From: Streptomyces sp. P9-A2
GTDB taxonomy: Bacteria > Actinomycetota > Actinomycetes > Streptomycetales > Streptomycetaceae
Assembly: GCF_036634175.1 (NCBI RefSeq)
Contig: NZ_JAZIFX010000001.1
Location: forward strand, 2,046,001-2,110,000
Direction of reading: 5' to 3'
Length of the DNA stretch: 64,000 nucleotides
The translations under genes and the position numbers were made by a program. The notes beneath the pieces were generated by a model. The model did no database searches. It was not told where the DNA came from and saw only the letters and a program-made list of their open reading frames with translations. This document shows, piece after piece, positions 46,008 through 55,100 of the stretch; within the stretch, counting starts at the first letter, position 1; each line of letters starts with the position of its first letter.

Positions 46008-47063
46008 TCATGGAACGGGACGCAGGCCCTGGAGGAGAGTGTCGACGACCTGTTCGGCGAGTCCGTCCGGCAGACCGGCGTCGGGGCGCAGGAGCGTGCG
46101 GACGAGCAGGGGGCCGACGACGATGTCGTTCAGCAGCTCGAGGTCGACGTCGGCGCGGAGTTCGCCGTTCTCCCTGCCGCGGCGCAGCACCTCCAGGCCG
46201 AGCCTGCGGCGTGGCAGGACGACGGTGTTGTGGTAGGCGGCCCAGATCTTCGGGCTGCTCTTCATCTGGGCGTGGACGTTGTGCAGGATCACCGAGGCCC
46301 TGCTGGCGAGGCCGCGCCGGCGCAGGGACTCCAGCAGGGCGACGAGGTCGTCGCGCATGGAGGTGCCGGGGAGTTCAGGGTCGCCGGGTTCGGCGGCGCG
46401 CAGGACGTCGACGAAGAGTTCCTCCTTGCCGCTCCAGCGGCGGTAGATGGTGGCCTTGCCGACGCCGGCGGTGCGGGCGATCCGCTCGATGGACAGCTCC
46501 GCGAGGGGCACACCGTCCTCCAGGAGCTTCATCGCGCCCTCGATGATGGCCCGTTCGACGGCCTCACTGCGGGGTCGACCACGCGCGGGGCCGCCCGGCC
46601 GGGGGACGGGACCGGAACTTGGGACGGGGCCGGTGGTACCAGGGCCGGCGGTGCCGGGATCGGCGGTACCAGGGCCGGTAGCACCAAGGCCGGCGGTGCC
46701 GGGATCGGCGGTACCAGGGCCGGTAGCACCAAGGCCGGCGGTACCGGGATCGGCGGTACCAGGGCCGGTAGCACCAAGGCCGGCGGTGCCGGGATCGGCG
46801 GTACCGGGGCCGGCGGTGCCGGGGCCGGCGGTGCCGGGGCCGGCGGTGCCGGGGCCGGCGGTACCGGGATCGGCGGTACCAGGGCCGGTAGCACCAAGGC
46901 CGGCGGTGCCGGGATCGGCGGTACCGGGGCCGGCGGTGCCGGGGCCGGCGGTGCCGGGGCCGGCGGTGCCGGGATCGGCGGTGCCGGGATCGGCGGTACC
47001 AGGGCCGGTAGCACCAAGGCCGGCGGTGCCGGGATCGGTGGTGCCGGGGTCGGCGAGGCTCAC
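46008..47063 (-). CDS. TetR-family regulator with 28-unit pentapeptide repeat at the N-terminus
   Basis: The 351-residue frame begins at GTG 47063 with AAGGA nine bases before. Residues 6-145 are 28 units of five residues, mostly PGTAG, PGTAD and LGATG. A Pro/Gly linker follows, and from about 158 a normal TetR begins (GRPRSEAVERAIIEGAMKLL, LSIERIARTAGVGKATIYRR, WSGKEELFVDVL) with a ligand domain to the end. An ordinary TetR would be about 195 residues. The repeat may be a flexible tail, or translation may start inside or after it. The gene follows the MFS exporter gene by 93 bp on the same strand, so the two probably form an exporter-repressor operon. Confidence 0.88.
   Translation of the reverse strand: MSLADPGTTDPGTAGLGATGPGTADPGTADPGTAGPGTAGPGTAGPGTADPGTAGLGATGPGTADPGTAGPGTAGPGTAGPGTAGPGTADPGTAGLGATGPGTADPGTAGLGATGPGTADPGTAGLGATGPGTADPGTAGPGTTGPVPSSGPVPRPGGPARGRPRSEAVERAIIEGAMKLLEDGVPLAELSIERIARTAGVGKATIYRRWSGKEELFVDVLRAAEPGDPELPGTSMRDDLVALLESLRRRGLASRASVILHNVHAQMKSSPKIWAAYHNTVVLPRRRLGLEVLRRGRENGELRADVDLELLNDIVVGPLLVRTLLRPDAGLPDGLAEQVVDTLLQGLRPVP
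46629..47048. repeat. 15-bp minisatellite inside the TetR gene
   Basis: Twenty-eight 15-bp units read on the plus strand as GCCGGCGGTGCCGGG, ATCGGCGGTACCAGG and GCCGGTAGCACCAAG in varying order, forming 45-bp higher-order blocks. All six frames stay open through it. Copy number is likely to vary between strains. Confidence 0.95.
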
Positions 47064-47156
47064 GTCGCTGTGTCCTTTCCGTGGGCTGGGACGATTCTCC
47101 CCGGTGCGTCTCCCCTGCCCGATCCCCGCGTCGTCTCCCGTGTCCCGGTCCGCTCC

Positions 47157-48791
47157 TCAGTCCCGCCTCTTCGCCGCGCCCTTCGCCCCCGTCGTGTCCT
47201 TCGCCCCCGTCGGCACCAACTCCTCGTCCTTCCCGTCCCCTCCGGGCTCCGGGCTCCGGCCGGGCAGGAACAGGGCGACGACGATCGCGCCGAGCACCGC
47301 GACGCCCGCGCCGCACAGCGCCGTGATGTGCATGGCGTGCAGGAAGGCGTCGTTGGCCGGACCGACCAGGGCGTCACCGCGTGGCCCGAGCCGGGCCGCG
47401 GCGCCCAGGGTGGCCTCGATGGACTCGCCGGCGGCGTGCCGTACGCCCGGCGGCAGCAGGACGAGCTTGTCCTCGATGTGCGTGCGGTACGCGGTGGACA
47501 GCACCGAGCCGAGGATGGCGACGCCGAAGGCGCCGCCGACCTGGCGGAAGGTGTTGCTGAGCGCGGAGGCCGAACCCGCCTTCTCCCGCGGCAGCGCCTG
47601 CATGATCACGACGCTGACCGGCGTCATGACGTTCGCCATCGCGGTGCCCATCAGGAAGAAGATCACCTCGAGGATCCAGATCGGCGTGTCCGCGTCCAGG
47701 GCGGCGAACGCGGCCAGCGTCGCCGCGAGCAGCAGCATGCCGCCGGTGGTGGTCGCCCTGTTGCCGAAACGGTCCACCAGCAGCCGGGCCCGCGGCGCGA
47801 AGATCATTTGCGCCGCGGCCAGCGGCAGCAGCAGCAGACCGGTTTCCAGCGGCGAGTACCCGCGCACGCTCTGGGTGTAGAAGACGGCGAAGAACATCAC
47901 GCCCAGCAGTGCGAAGAAGACCAGCGCGATCGCGGTGATCGAGGCCGAGAAGACCTTGTTCCCGAAGTACGCCATGTCGATGGACGGATGGGTGCTGCGC
48001 TTCTCGAGCACCACGAACGCGACGAGGACGGCGAGCCCGGCGCCGATGGCCGACAGCGCCGTGGGGTCGGTGAAGTCGGCGAGCTGGCCGCCCTTGATGA
48101 TGCCGTAGACCAGCAGCACCAGGCCGGTCACGGACAGGACGACGCCGACGGGGTCGATCCGGCCGGGGTCCGGGTCGCGGGAGTCCGGCACCAGCCACAG
48201 CATCAGGGCGAGGGCGATCAGCACGATCGGCACGTTGACGAGGAAGACCGAGCCCCACCAGAAGTGGTCCAGGAGCACTCCGCCGGTGACCGGGCCGATG
48301 GCGATGGCGAGGCCCACACCGCCCGCCCAGATGCCGATGGCCTTCGGCTGCTCGTCCCGTTCGAAGATGTTCATCAGCACGGCCAGAGTCGCCGGCATGA
48401 CGAAGGCGGCACCCAGACCCATCACCGCGCGGAAGCCGATCAGCTCCGCCGGGGAGCCGGAGAACGCGGCGAGCGCCGAGCCCATGCCGAACACCGCGAG
48501 GCCCCCGAGCAGCACTTTCTTACGGCCGAGCCGGTCGCCCAGCAGACCCGCCGTGAACAACAGGCCCGCGAAGACGAGCGTGTAGGCGTTGATCGCCCAC
48601 TCCAGCTCGCTCTGGGTGGCGCCCAGGCCGGTGGGGGCGGGCGTGGAGATCGTCTTGATGGCGACGTTCAGGATCGAGTTGTCCAGGACGACGATCAGCA
48701 GGCTCAGGATCAGCACACCGAGGATCACCCAGCGGCGCCGGTGCACGTGTTCCGGTATGCGGCGACCGGGGGCGGCGGCGGGGGAAGTCAT
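47157..48791 (-). CDS. MFS drug exporter, DHA2/EmrB type (14 helices)
   Basis: The 544-residue protein shows the DHA2 pattern: [17 protein letters not shown] with motif D1, [20 protein letters not shown] (motif A), [20 protein letters not shown] and the antiporter motif [21 protein letters not shown]. About 14 helices are predicted by eye. It would export hydrophobic or cationic compounds with proton antiport. ATG 48791 is used; the region before contains the perfect palindrome CCGTTTCGAAACGG, a likely operator for the TetR encoded downstream. The C-terminus is charged and disordered. Confidence 0.93.
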   Translation of the reverse strand: MTSPAAAPGRRIPEHVHRRRWVILGVLILSLLIVVLDNSILNVAIKTISTPAPTGLGATQSELEWAINAYTLVFAGLLFTAGLLGDRLGRKKVLLGGLAVFGMGSALAAFSGSPAELIGFRAVMGLGAAFVMPATLAVLMNIFERDEQPKAIGIWAGGVGLAIAIGPVTGGVLLDHFWWGSVFLVNVPIVLIALALMLWLVPDSRDPDPGRIDPVGVVLSVTGLVLLVYGIIKGGQLADFTDPTALSAIGAGLAVLVAFVVLEKRSTHPSIDMAYFGNKVFSASITAIALVFFALLGVMFFAVFYTQSVRGYSPLETGLLLLPLAAAQMIFAPRARLLVDRFGNRATTTGGMLLLAATLAAFAALDADTPIWILEVIFFLMGTAMANVMTPVSVVIMQALPREKAGSASALSNTFRQVGGAFGVAILGSVLSTAYRTHIEDKLVLLPPGVRHAAGESIEATLGAAARLGPRGDALVGPANDAFLHAMHITALCGAGVAVLGAIVVALFLPGRSPEPGGDGKDEELVPTGAKDTTGAKGAAKRRD

Positions 48792-48806
48792 ACGGCCACC
48801 GTAGAA

Positions 48807-48820
48807 CCGTTTCGAAACGG
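48807..48820 (-). promoter_or_regulatory. Palindromic operator before the MFS gene
   Basis: CCGTTTCGAAACGG is a perfect 14-bp palindrome 16 bp before the ATG, in the position expected for a TetR operator. Confidence 0.65.
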
Positions 48821-48982
48821 CACGGTCTCGTATCGGAATTCCTTTGCCGAGACCTTGCCGCGGCATTGCGCACCTTTCGGTGGAGACCGTCCCCTGGCAC
48901 CGACTCCCGCGAGGTGCCACCATGGAAGGGATCCGGGGACGCCGTCAGGGTGCCTCGAGATGACGTGTTAGGAGCCGTTGCC

Positions 48983-49858
48983 ATGACGCAGCTTTCGGCT
49001 GCCCAGACGGGCAAGTCCGTCCCCTCCGACGGCAGTAAGGCGCTGTACGGGGGCAAGAGCACACGCCGTGTCACCGTCCGCGACATCACCCTCGCCAAGG
49101 AACGCGGCGAGAAGTGGCCCATGCTCACCGCCTACGACGCCATGACCGCGTCCGTCTTCGACGAGGCCGGCATCCCGGTCATGCTCGTCGGCGACTCCGC
49201 GGGCAACTGCCACCTCGGGTACGAGACGACCGTTCCCGTCACCCTCGACGAGATGACCATGCTGTCCGCGGCCGTGGTCCGCGGCACCGGCCGCGCCCTG
49301 ATCGTCGCCGACCTGCCCTTCGGCTCGTACCAGGAGGGACCGGTGCAGGCGCTGCGCTCGGCGACCCGGCTGGTCAAGGAGGCCGGGGTGGGCGCCGTCA
49401 AGCTGGAGGGCGGGGAGCGCTCGCACCGGCAGATCGAGCTGCTGGTCGAGTCCGGCATCCCGGTGATGGCGCACATCGGACTCACCCCGCAGTCCGTGAA
49501 CGCCATGGGCTACCGCGTCCAGGGGCGCGGCGAGGAGGCCGCGCAGCAGCTGCTGCGGGACGCGAAGGCCGTGCAGGACGCGGGCGCCTTCGCCGTCGTC
49601 CTGGAGCTGGTGCCGGCCGAGCTGGCCGCCGAGGTGACCCGGACGCTGCACATCCCCACCGTCGGGATCGGCGCGGGACCGGAGACGGACGCGCAGGTGC
49701 TGGTGTGGACCGACATGCTCGGGCTGACCGGCGGCCGGGTACCGAAGTTCGTGAAGCAGTACGCGAACCTGCGTGAGGTCATGGGCGGCGCGGCGAAGGC
49801 GTTCGCCGAGGACGTCGTGGGCGGAACGTTCCCGCAGGAGGAACACTCCGTCCACTGA
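48983..49858 (+). CDS. panB: 3-methyl-2-oxobutanoate hydroxymethyltransferase
   Basis: The 291-residue enzyme catalyses the first step of pantothenate synthesis, adding a hydroxymethyl group from methylene-tetrahydrofolate to ketoisovalerate. Typical segments are WPMLTAYDAMTASVFDEAGI, MLVGDSAGNCHLGYETTVPV, GAVKLEGGERS, PVMAHIGLTPQSVNAMGYRV and GIGAGPETDAQVLVWTDMLG, with the metal-binding Asp and Glu present. TAGGAG lies eight bases before ATG 48983. The N-terminal 40 residues before the barrel are common in actinobacteria. It stands alone and ends in a strong terminator. Confidence 0.96.
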   Translation: MTQLSAAQTGKSVPSDGSKALYGGKSTRRVTVRDITLAKERGEKWPMLTAYDAMTASVFDEAGIPVMLVGDSAGNCHLGYETTVPVTLDEMTMLSAAVVRGTGRALIVADLPFGSYQEGPVQALRSATRLVKEAGVGAVKLEGGERSHRQIELLVESGIPVMAHIGLTPQSVNAMGYRVQGRGEEAAQQLLRDAKAVQDAGAFAVVLELVPAELAAEVTRTLHIPTVGIGAGPETDAQVLVWTDMLGLTGGRVPKFVKQYANLREVMGGAAKAFAEDVVGGTFPQEEHSVH

Positions 49859-49919
49859 GCGATCGCAGTCGCCGGAGCAGCGCGGTGGCGCTGCCGCTGA
49901 ACCAACGCCGCACACTGAC

Positions 49920-49952
49920 GGGCCCGCCGGTCTTCCCCCAACCGGCGGGCCC
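49920..49952 (+). terminator. Terminator of panB
   Basis: GGGCCCGCCGGT and ACCGGCGGGCCC are perfect 12-bp arms followed by a T-rich run (GTCCCTCTCTTT). Confidence 0.85.
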
Positions 49953-50100
49953 GTCCCTCTCTTTGCGCCTGAACCGGCGCCGCTCTCGCGGAGGGGGTGG
50001 CTCGCCGTCGGGGTTGCTCAATTGATGGTTGCGGTGGTCGTCGTGGGGAGGTGGGGGCGCGTGGGATCGGCTGCCCGCCCACACCGGCGCAGTGCCCCTG

Positions 50101-50160
50101 CGACGAACCCCCGACAGCTTCCCGACAGTTCTCTGTCGGGAAGCTGTCGGGGGTTTGTCG
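50101..50160 (+). promoter_or_regulatory. Hairpin with 28-bp arms before drrAB
   Basis: The left arm 50101-50128 (CGACGAACCCCCGACAGC...) and right arm 50133-50160 are complementary in 27 of 28 positions, with a four-base TTCT loop; the single mismatch is a G-T type. Each arm contains CCGACAG twice. It ends 23 bp before the drrA ATG. It could be an operator, an attenuator or a barrier to read-through. Confidence 0.85.
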
Positions 50161-50183
50161 GTGGGGGGTGCGAGGGTCGGGGC

Positions 50184-51209
50184 ATGAAGCGAAACGACAA
50201 CGACTCCGGTGGCGCGGACAGCGCTGTCACCGTACGGGGGCTGGTCAAGCACTACGGCGAGACCAGGGCACTGGACGGTGTCGATCTGGAAGTGCGCGAA
50301 GGCACCGTGATGGGGGTTCTCGGGCCGAACGGCGCCGGCAAGACCACCCTCGTCCGCATTCTCTCCACCCTGCTCGCCCCGACCGCGGGCGAGGCCACCG
50401 TCGCCGGGTACGACGTACTCCGCCAGCCCCGGCAGCTGCGCAGGGTGATCGGGCTGACCGGGCAGTACGCCTCCGTCGACGAGAAGCTCGCCGGCTGGGA
50501 GAACCTGTACCTGATCGGCAGGCTGCTCGACCTGTCCCGTAAGGAGGCCCGGGGCCGCGCCGACGAGCTGCTGGAGCGGTTCTCTCTCACCGAGGCGGCC
50601 CGGCGTCCGGCGGCCACGTACTCCGGCGGTATGCGGCGCCGGCTGGACCTGGCAGCGTCGATGATCGGCCGGCCCGCGGTGCTGTTCCTGGACGAGCCGA
50701 CCACGGGACTGGACCCGCGCACCCGCAACGAGGTGTGGGTCGAGGTCAGGCGGCTGGTCGGGGACGGGGTGACCGTGCTGCTGACCACCCAGTACATGGA
50801 GGAGGCCGAGCAGCTCGCCTCCGAGCTGACCGTCGTGGACCGGGGCAAGGTCATCGCGAACGGCGGCATCGAGGAGCTGAAGGCCAAGGTCGGCGGCCGC
50901 ACCCTGCGGATCCGCCCGGCCGATCCGCTCCAGCTGCGCCCGCTCGCCTCCGCGCTCGACGAGCTGGGCATCACCGGGCTCGCCGCCACCACCGTGGACA
51001 CCGAGCGGGGTGCCGTCCTGGTGCCGATCCTCAGCGACGAGCAGCTGACCGCGGTGGTCGGCGCCGTCACCGCGCGGGGCCTGACCCTCGCCTCCATCAG
51101 TACCGAACTTCCCAGCCTGGACGAGGTGTTCCTGTCGCTCACCGGCCACCGCGCCGGCGCCCCGCAGGACACCGCGCCCGCCGAGACCCATGAGGAGGCC
51201 GCCGCATGA
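50184..51209 (+). CDS. DrrA-type ABC exporter ATPase
   Basis: The 341-residue ATPase has Walker A (GPNGAGKTTLVRIL), Q loop (GLTGQYASVDEKLAGWENLY), signature YSGGMRRRLDLAASM, Walker B (AVLFLDEPTTGLDPRTRNEV) and H-loop-region TTQYMEEAEQLA. The C-terminal regulatory domain (about 230-330) is as in DrrA, the daunorubicin resistance ATPase family. It pairs with the overlapping permease gene to export an unidentified drug or lipid. The start ATG 50184 directly follows the big hairpin; a GAGGG sequence lies near. Stop overlaps the next start (ATGA). Confidence 0.93.
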   Translation: MKRNDNDSGGADSAVTVRGLVKHYGETRALDGVDLEVREGTVMGVLGPNGAGKTTLVRILSTLLAPTAGEATVAGYDVLRQPRQLRRVIGLTGQYASVDEKLAGWENLYLIGRLLDLSRKEARGRADELLERFSLTEAARRPAATYSGGMRRRLDLAASMIGRPAVLFLDEPTTGLDPRTRNEVWVEVRRLVGDGVTVLLTTQYMEEAEQLASELTVVDRGKVIANGGIEELKAKVGGRTLRIRPADPLQLRPLASALDELGITGLAATTVDTERGAVLVPILSDEQLTAVVGAVTARGLTLASISTELPSLDEVFLSLTGHRAGAPQDTAPAETHEEAAA

Positions 51210-52135
51210 GCTCCGCGACTTCCGCGACTTCCGCGAAGACCACGACGACCGCGAAGACCGCCACGACTGCCACGACCGGCCCCGCTGCGGCCGGGGCGGG
51301 CAGGGCCGGCGGAGCGGGCGGGCCGTCCGGGGCCTCCCGCGCGAACTCCGCGGACGGGCGCATTCCGCTGCGTTCCCATCTGCGTCACACCAGCGCCCTG
51401 GTCCGCCGCAATCTGCTGTGGATCCGGCAGGACCCGGAGTCGATGTTCGACGCCGTGCTGTTCCCGATCGTGTTCACCCTGCTGTTCGTGTATGTCTTCG
51501 GCGGCTCGATCGGGCAGTCGCTGGGCGGCGGGCAGGAGGCGTACGTGCAGTACATCGTGCCCGGCCTGATGGCCATGATGGGCATGAACATGGCTATGGG
51601 GGTGGGTACCGGCTTCAACCAGGACTTCAACACGGGCGTCATGGACCGTTTCCGGTCGCTGCCCATCGGCCGGGGCTCGGTGCTGTTCGCCAAGATCGCG
51701 GTCGAGGTGCTGCGCATGCTGATCGCCACCGCGATCCTCATGGTCGTCGGTGTCCTGGTCGGCTTCGACATCACCAACTGGCCGGGACTGTTCGCCGCCG
51801 TGGGACTGGCCGTGCTGTTCGGTTCGGCCCTCATGTGGATCTTCATCACGCTGGGCGTGGCGATGAAGAACGCGCAGTCGGTGCAGGCGATGGGCTTCCT
51901 GGTGCTGATGCCGCTGCAGTTCGGTTCGTCGATCTTCGCTCCGACCCAGTCGATGCCTGGCTGGCTGCAGACCTTCACCGATGTCAATCCGCTGTCCTCG
52001 CTGGCCGACGCCGCGCGCGGTCTGATGGTGGGCGGCCCGGTCGCGGACGATCTGTGGCTGACGGTGGCCTGGTCGGTGGGGATCACGGCGGTGATGGCGC
52101 CGGTCGCCATCCACAAGTTCCGCACGAAGAGCTGA
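51206..52135 (+). CDS. DrrB-type ABC exporter permease
   Basis: The 309-residue protein has a long Ala/Thr/Gly-rich N-terminal tail of about 50 residues (TSAKTTTTAKTATTATTGPA), then an ABC-2 permease domain with six helices (VLFPIVFTLLFVYVFGGSIG, YIVPGLMAMMGMNMAMGVG, VLRMLIATAILMVVGVLVG, LQFGSSIFAPTQSMPGWLQT). DRFRSLPIGRGSVLFAKIAV is a typical coupling segment. Its ATG overlaps the ATPase stop. The tail is unusual in length and is low complexity, probably disordered. Confidence 0.92.
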   Translation: MSSATSATSAKTTTTAKTATTATTGPAAAGAGRAGGAGGPSGASRANSADGRIPLRSHLRHTSALVRRNLLWIRQDPESMFDAVLFPIVFTLLFVYVFGGSIGQSLGGGQEAYVQYIVPGLMAMMGMNMAMGVGTGFNQDFNTGVMDRFRSLPIGRGSVLFAKIAVEVLRMLIATAILMVVGVLVGFDITNWPGLFAAVGLAVLFGSALMWIFITLGVAMKNAQSVQAMGFLVLMPLQFGSSIFAPTQSMPGWLQTFTDVNPLSSLADAARGLMVGGPVADDLWLTVAWSVGITAVMAPVAIHKFRTKS

Positions 52136-52197
52136 TCCCGCGTCCCCGCGGCCCCTCGTCCCCGCACCCCCGCGCTCCCGCGCTCCCGCGTGACGGG

Positions 52198-55100
52198 TCA
52201 GACCAGGGTGGCGGCCTCCTCCGGGGAGAGGTGGCCGCCCTCCGCGTACGCGGTCTCGTACGCCGTGTCGCCGAGGGCGTCCCGGGTCCGCCGCTCGGCC
52301 AGCTCGCGCACCTCGCGCTCCATGCGCCCGGCGACATGGCGGGGCGGCAGCGAGGCGTCGGCGGCGCCGAGGCAGCGGGCCGCGTCGCGGGCGCGCCGCC
52401 CGCCGTCCACCGTGGCCAGGGCCGTGGCGCCCAGGGTCAGATGCGCGGCACGCATGTGGGCGGCCATGGCCAGGGTCAGCGGATTGCCGGACTGCTCGAG
52501 CGCCGCGCGGATCGCGACCAGCGCCCGTTCGTCCTGGCCGTCGGCGACGTCGAGCCAGCCCTCGGCACCGAGGATGAACGCGTCGAAGACGACGTAGTGC
52601 GCGATACGGAACTCCTCGCGAAGCACGCGCAGTTGGTCCCGGGCCTCGGCGGTGCGCCCGGTCAGACCGAGCCAGCCGGACAGGAAGAGCCGAGCGGCGG
52701 GCAGGGCAGGCTCGTGCCTGCCGCCGCCCTGGTCGATGACCTCGCGCAGCAGCCGCTCGCCGCGCTCCTCCTCACCGGCCTCCAGCAGTACGCCGCCCAG
52801 CCGGGCGGTGAGCACGGCCGTCTGGGCGTGGGCGCCGAGGCGTTCGGCGTGCTCAATCGCCGCCTCGTAGTCGGCGGCGGCGAGCGCGCGCTCACCGCGG
52901 CGCTCGCGTGCCTCGGCGCGCGCGGCGAGGGCCTCGGCGGCGCCCCAGGCGTCGCCGAGACGCCGGTAGATCTCCAGGGCCTCTTCCGCGTCGCGCAGCG
53001 CGTCGCCCGCCCAGTCGCTGCGGTTGGCGAGGAAGTTGGCCCTCATATGCAGGTTGGAGGCCAGTTCCCAGTCGAATCCGGGTGTCTGCCGGCAGGTGCG
53101 GACAGCGTTGTCGACGACCGCGCGCAGGGTGTTCATCTCGCCGGTCAGCATCAGGGCGAACGCCCAGAACGTGCCGGGCGGTCGGCACGTCTGCGGCTGG
53201 CCGGGCTCGTAGGTCGCGGCGATGACCCGCAGTCTGTGCTGCGCCTGCGGGGTCGTCCAGTCCTCCAGCTCCGTGTCCATGCACGCCATGTGGGACAGGT
53301 GCACCCCTCGTCTGGCTTCGGCGAGCATCTCGCCGCTCATCGGCGGCGGGGCGTCGATGCAGCGCTGCCACAAGGAGGGGACGGGGCGTACCGGTTCGGT
53401 GAAGGGGTCCGGGCCCAGCGCCATCACCTCACGGCACCAGTTCCGGGCCTCGATCCGCTGGTCGCGCATCTGCCAGTACCAGCTCAGCGACAGTGTCAGG
53501 CAGAGCGCCTCCTGCTCGTCGCGGGCGGCGACGGCGTGGCGCAGCGCGGTGCGCAGGTTCTCGTACTCGCGCTCCAGCCGTTCGATGGCGGCCAGTTGGT
53601 CCGGTCCGCGCAACAACGGGTCGTTGATGCGGGCGATTTCGCGGTAGTAGGTGAGGTGGGCGCGTTCGGCGCCGGTCCGCTGTCCGGCCTCGTCGAGCCG
53701 TTCGGAGGCGTACTCGGCGACCGTCTCCAGCAACCGGTAGCGCATCTCGTCGCCGCCGGTGCGGTCACCCGAAGGGGCTGCCACCACAAGGGATTTGTCC
53801 ACGAGTGAGCCGAGGGCGTCCAGGACTGCGGGCCCGCACACGGCCTCGGCGGCGGCGAGGTCGCAGCCGCCCGCGAAGACGGACAGCCGCCGCAGAACGT
53901 CCCGTTCACCGTCGTCGAGCAGGTCCCAGGACCAGTCGACGACGGCCCGCAGGGTCTGCTGGCGGGGCCGGACGGTGCGGCTGCCGGAGGTGAGCAGCCG
54001 GAAGCGGTCGTCGAGCCGGTCGGCGATCTGGCGCGGGGTCAGCATCCGTAGCCGGGCGGCGGCGAGTTCGATGGCGAGGGGCAGCCCGTCGAGCCGGTGG
54101 CAGATCTCCGCGCACGCCTTCGGGTCGTCCTCGACCCGGAAGCCGGGGCGGGCGGCGGCCCCGCGGTCGGCGAGCAGCCGCAGCGCGACCGGTTCCGGCA
54201 GCGGTTCCACCGGGCGCAGCACCTCCCCCGGAACGCCGAGGGGTTCACGGCTGGTGGCGAGCACGGTGAGGCCGGGGCAGCGTTCGAGGAGCGTCTCGAC
54301 CAGCCGGGCGGCGGCGTCCACGACGTGCTCGCAGTTGTCCAGGACGAGCAGCATGCGCCGCCGGCCGCAGTGTTCGGCGAGGCGGTCCACGGGGTCGTCG
54401 CCGCGTTCGGTGGCGGCCCGTATGCCCTCGGCACCGGCGCCGTACAGCACGGTCTCGCGGGCACCGACGGCGGTGACCACCGCTTCGGGGACACCGGCGG
54501 GGTCGTCGACCGGGGCGAGTTCGGCGACCCGGACTCCGTCCCGGGCCACCCCTTCGTCGCCGCCCCCGTCGCCGCCCCCGTCGCCGTGGTGCGCGGCGGA
54601 CGCCCGCAGGAGGGCTTCGGCGGCCTCCTGCGACAGCCGGGTCTTCCCGGCCCCGCCGGGGCCGATCAGGGTGACCAGGCGGGCCGAGGCGAGGTCGCCC
54701 CGGACGGCCTCGAGGTCGGCCTCCCGGCCGACGAAGGAGGTCAGCCTGGCCCGCAGACCGCCGGGCGGGGACGAGGACGAGGACGAGGGCAAAGGCGGGA
54801 GTGGGGACGGGGTGTCGGCGGGCTTCCCCGCTCCGGGCGCCCCCGCCTTCCCGGGCCGGGCCGGCGGCGCCGCTTCGGGTACCAGCAACTCCGCATGCAG
54901 GGCGCGCAGTTCGGCGCCGGGGTCGGAGCCGAGACGGTCGGCGAGCAGCCGGCGTACACCCTCGTAGGCGGCCAGTGCCTCGGCGGTGCGGCCGGCGTCC
55001 CGCAGGGCGCGCAACCGCAGTACCTGGAGGGGTTCGTCGAGCGGATGGCCGTCGCACAGGGCGGTCAGCTCGGGCAGCGACCGCTCGGCCTCGCCGAGGG

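Larger units (their letters stand above)
49859..50183. other. 325-bp interval between panB and drrA
   Basis: The interval contains the panB terminator (49920-49952) and the large hairpin (50101-50160). The rest shows no gene. Confidence 0.6.

Noticed and set aside
46447-47880. A plus-strand frame encoding Val-Pro-Gly repeats that look elastin-like
   Set aside because: It is the complement of the TetR repeat; the minus-strand frame alone joins to a real TetR domain and a ribosome site.
45951-48971. A 1,006-codon plus-strand frame rich in GGAGAGGT
   Set aside because: It arises from the 15-bp repeat, open in all frames, and the antisense of the MFS gene.
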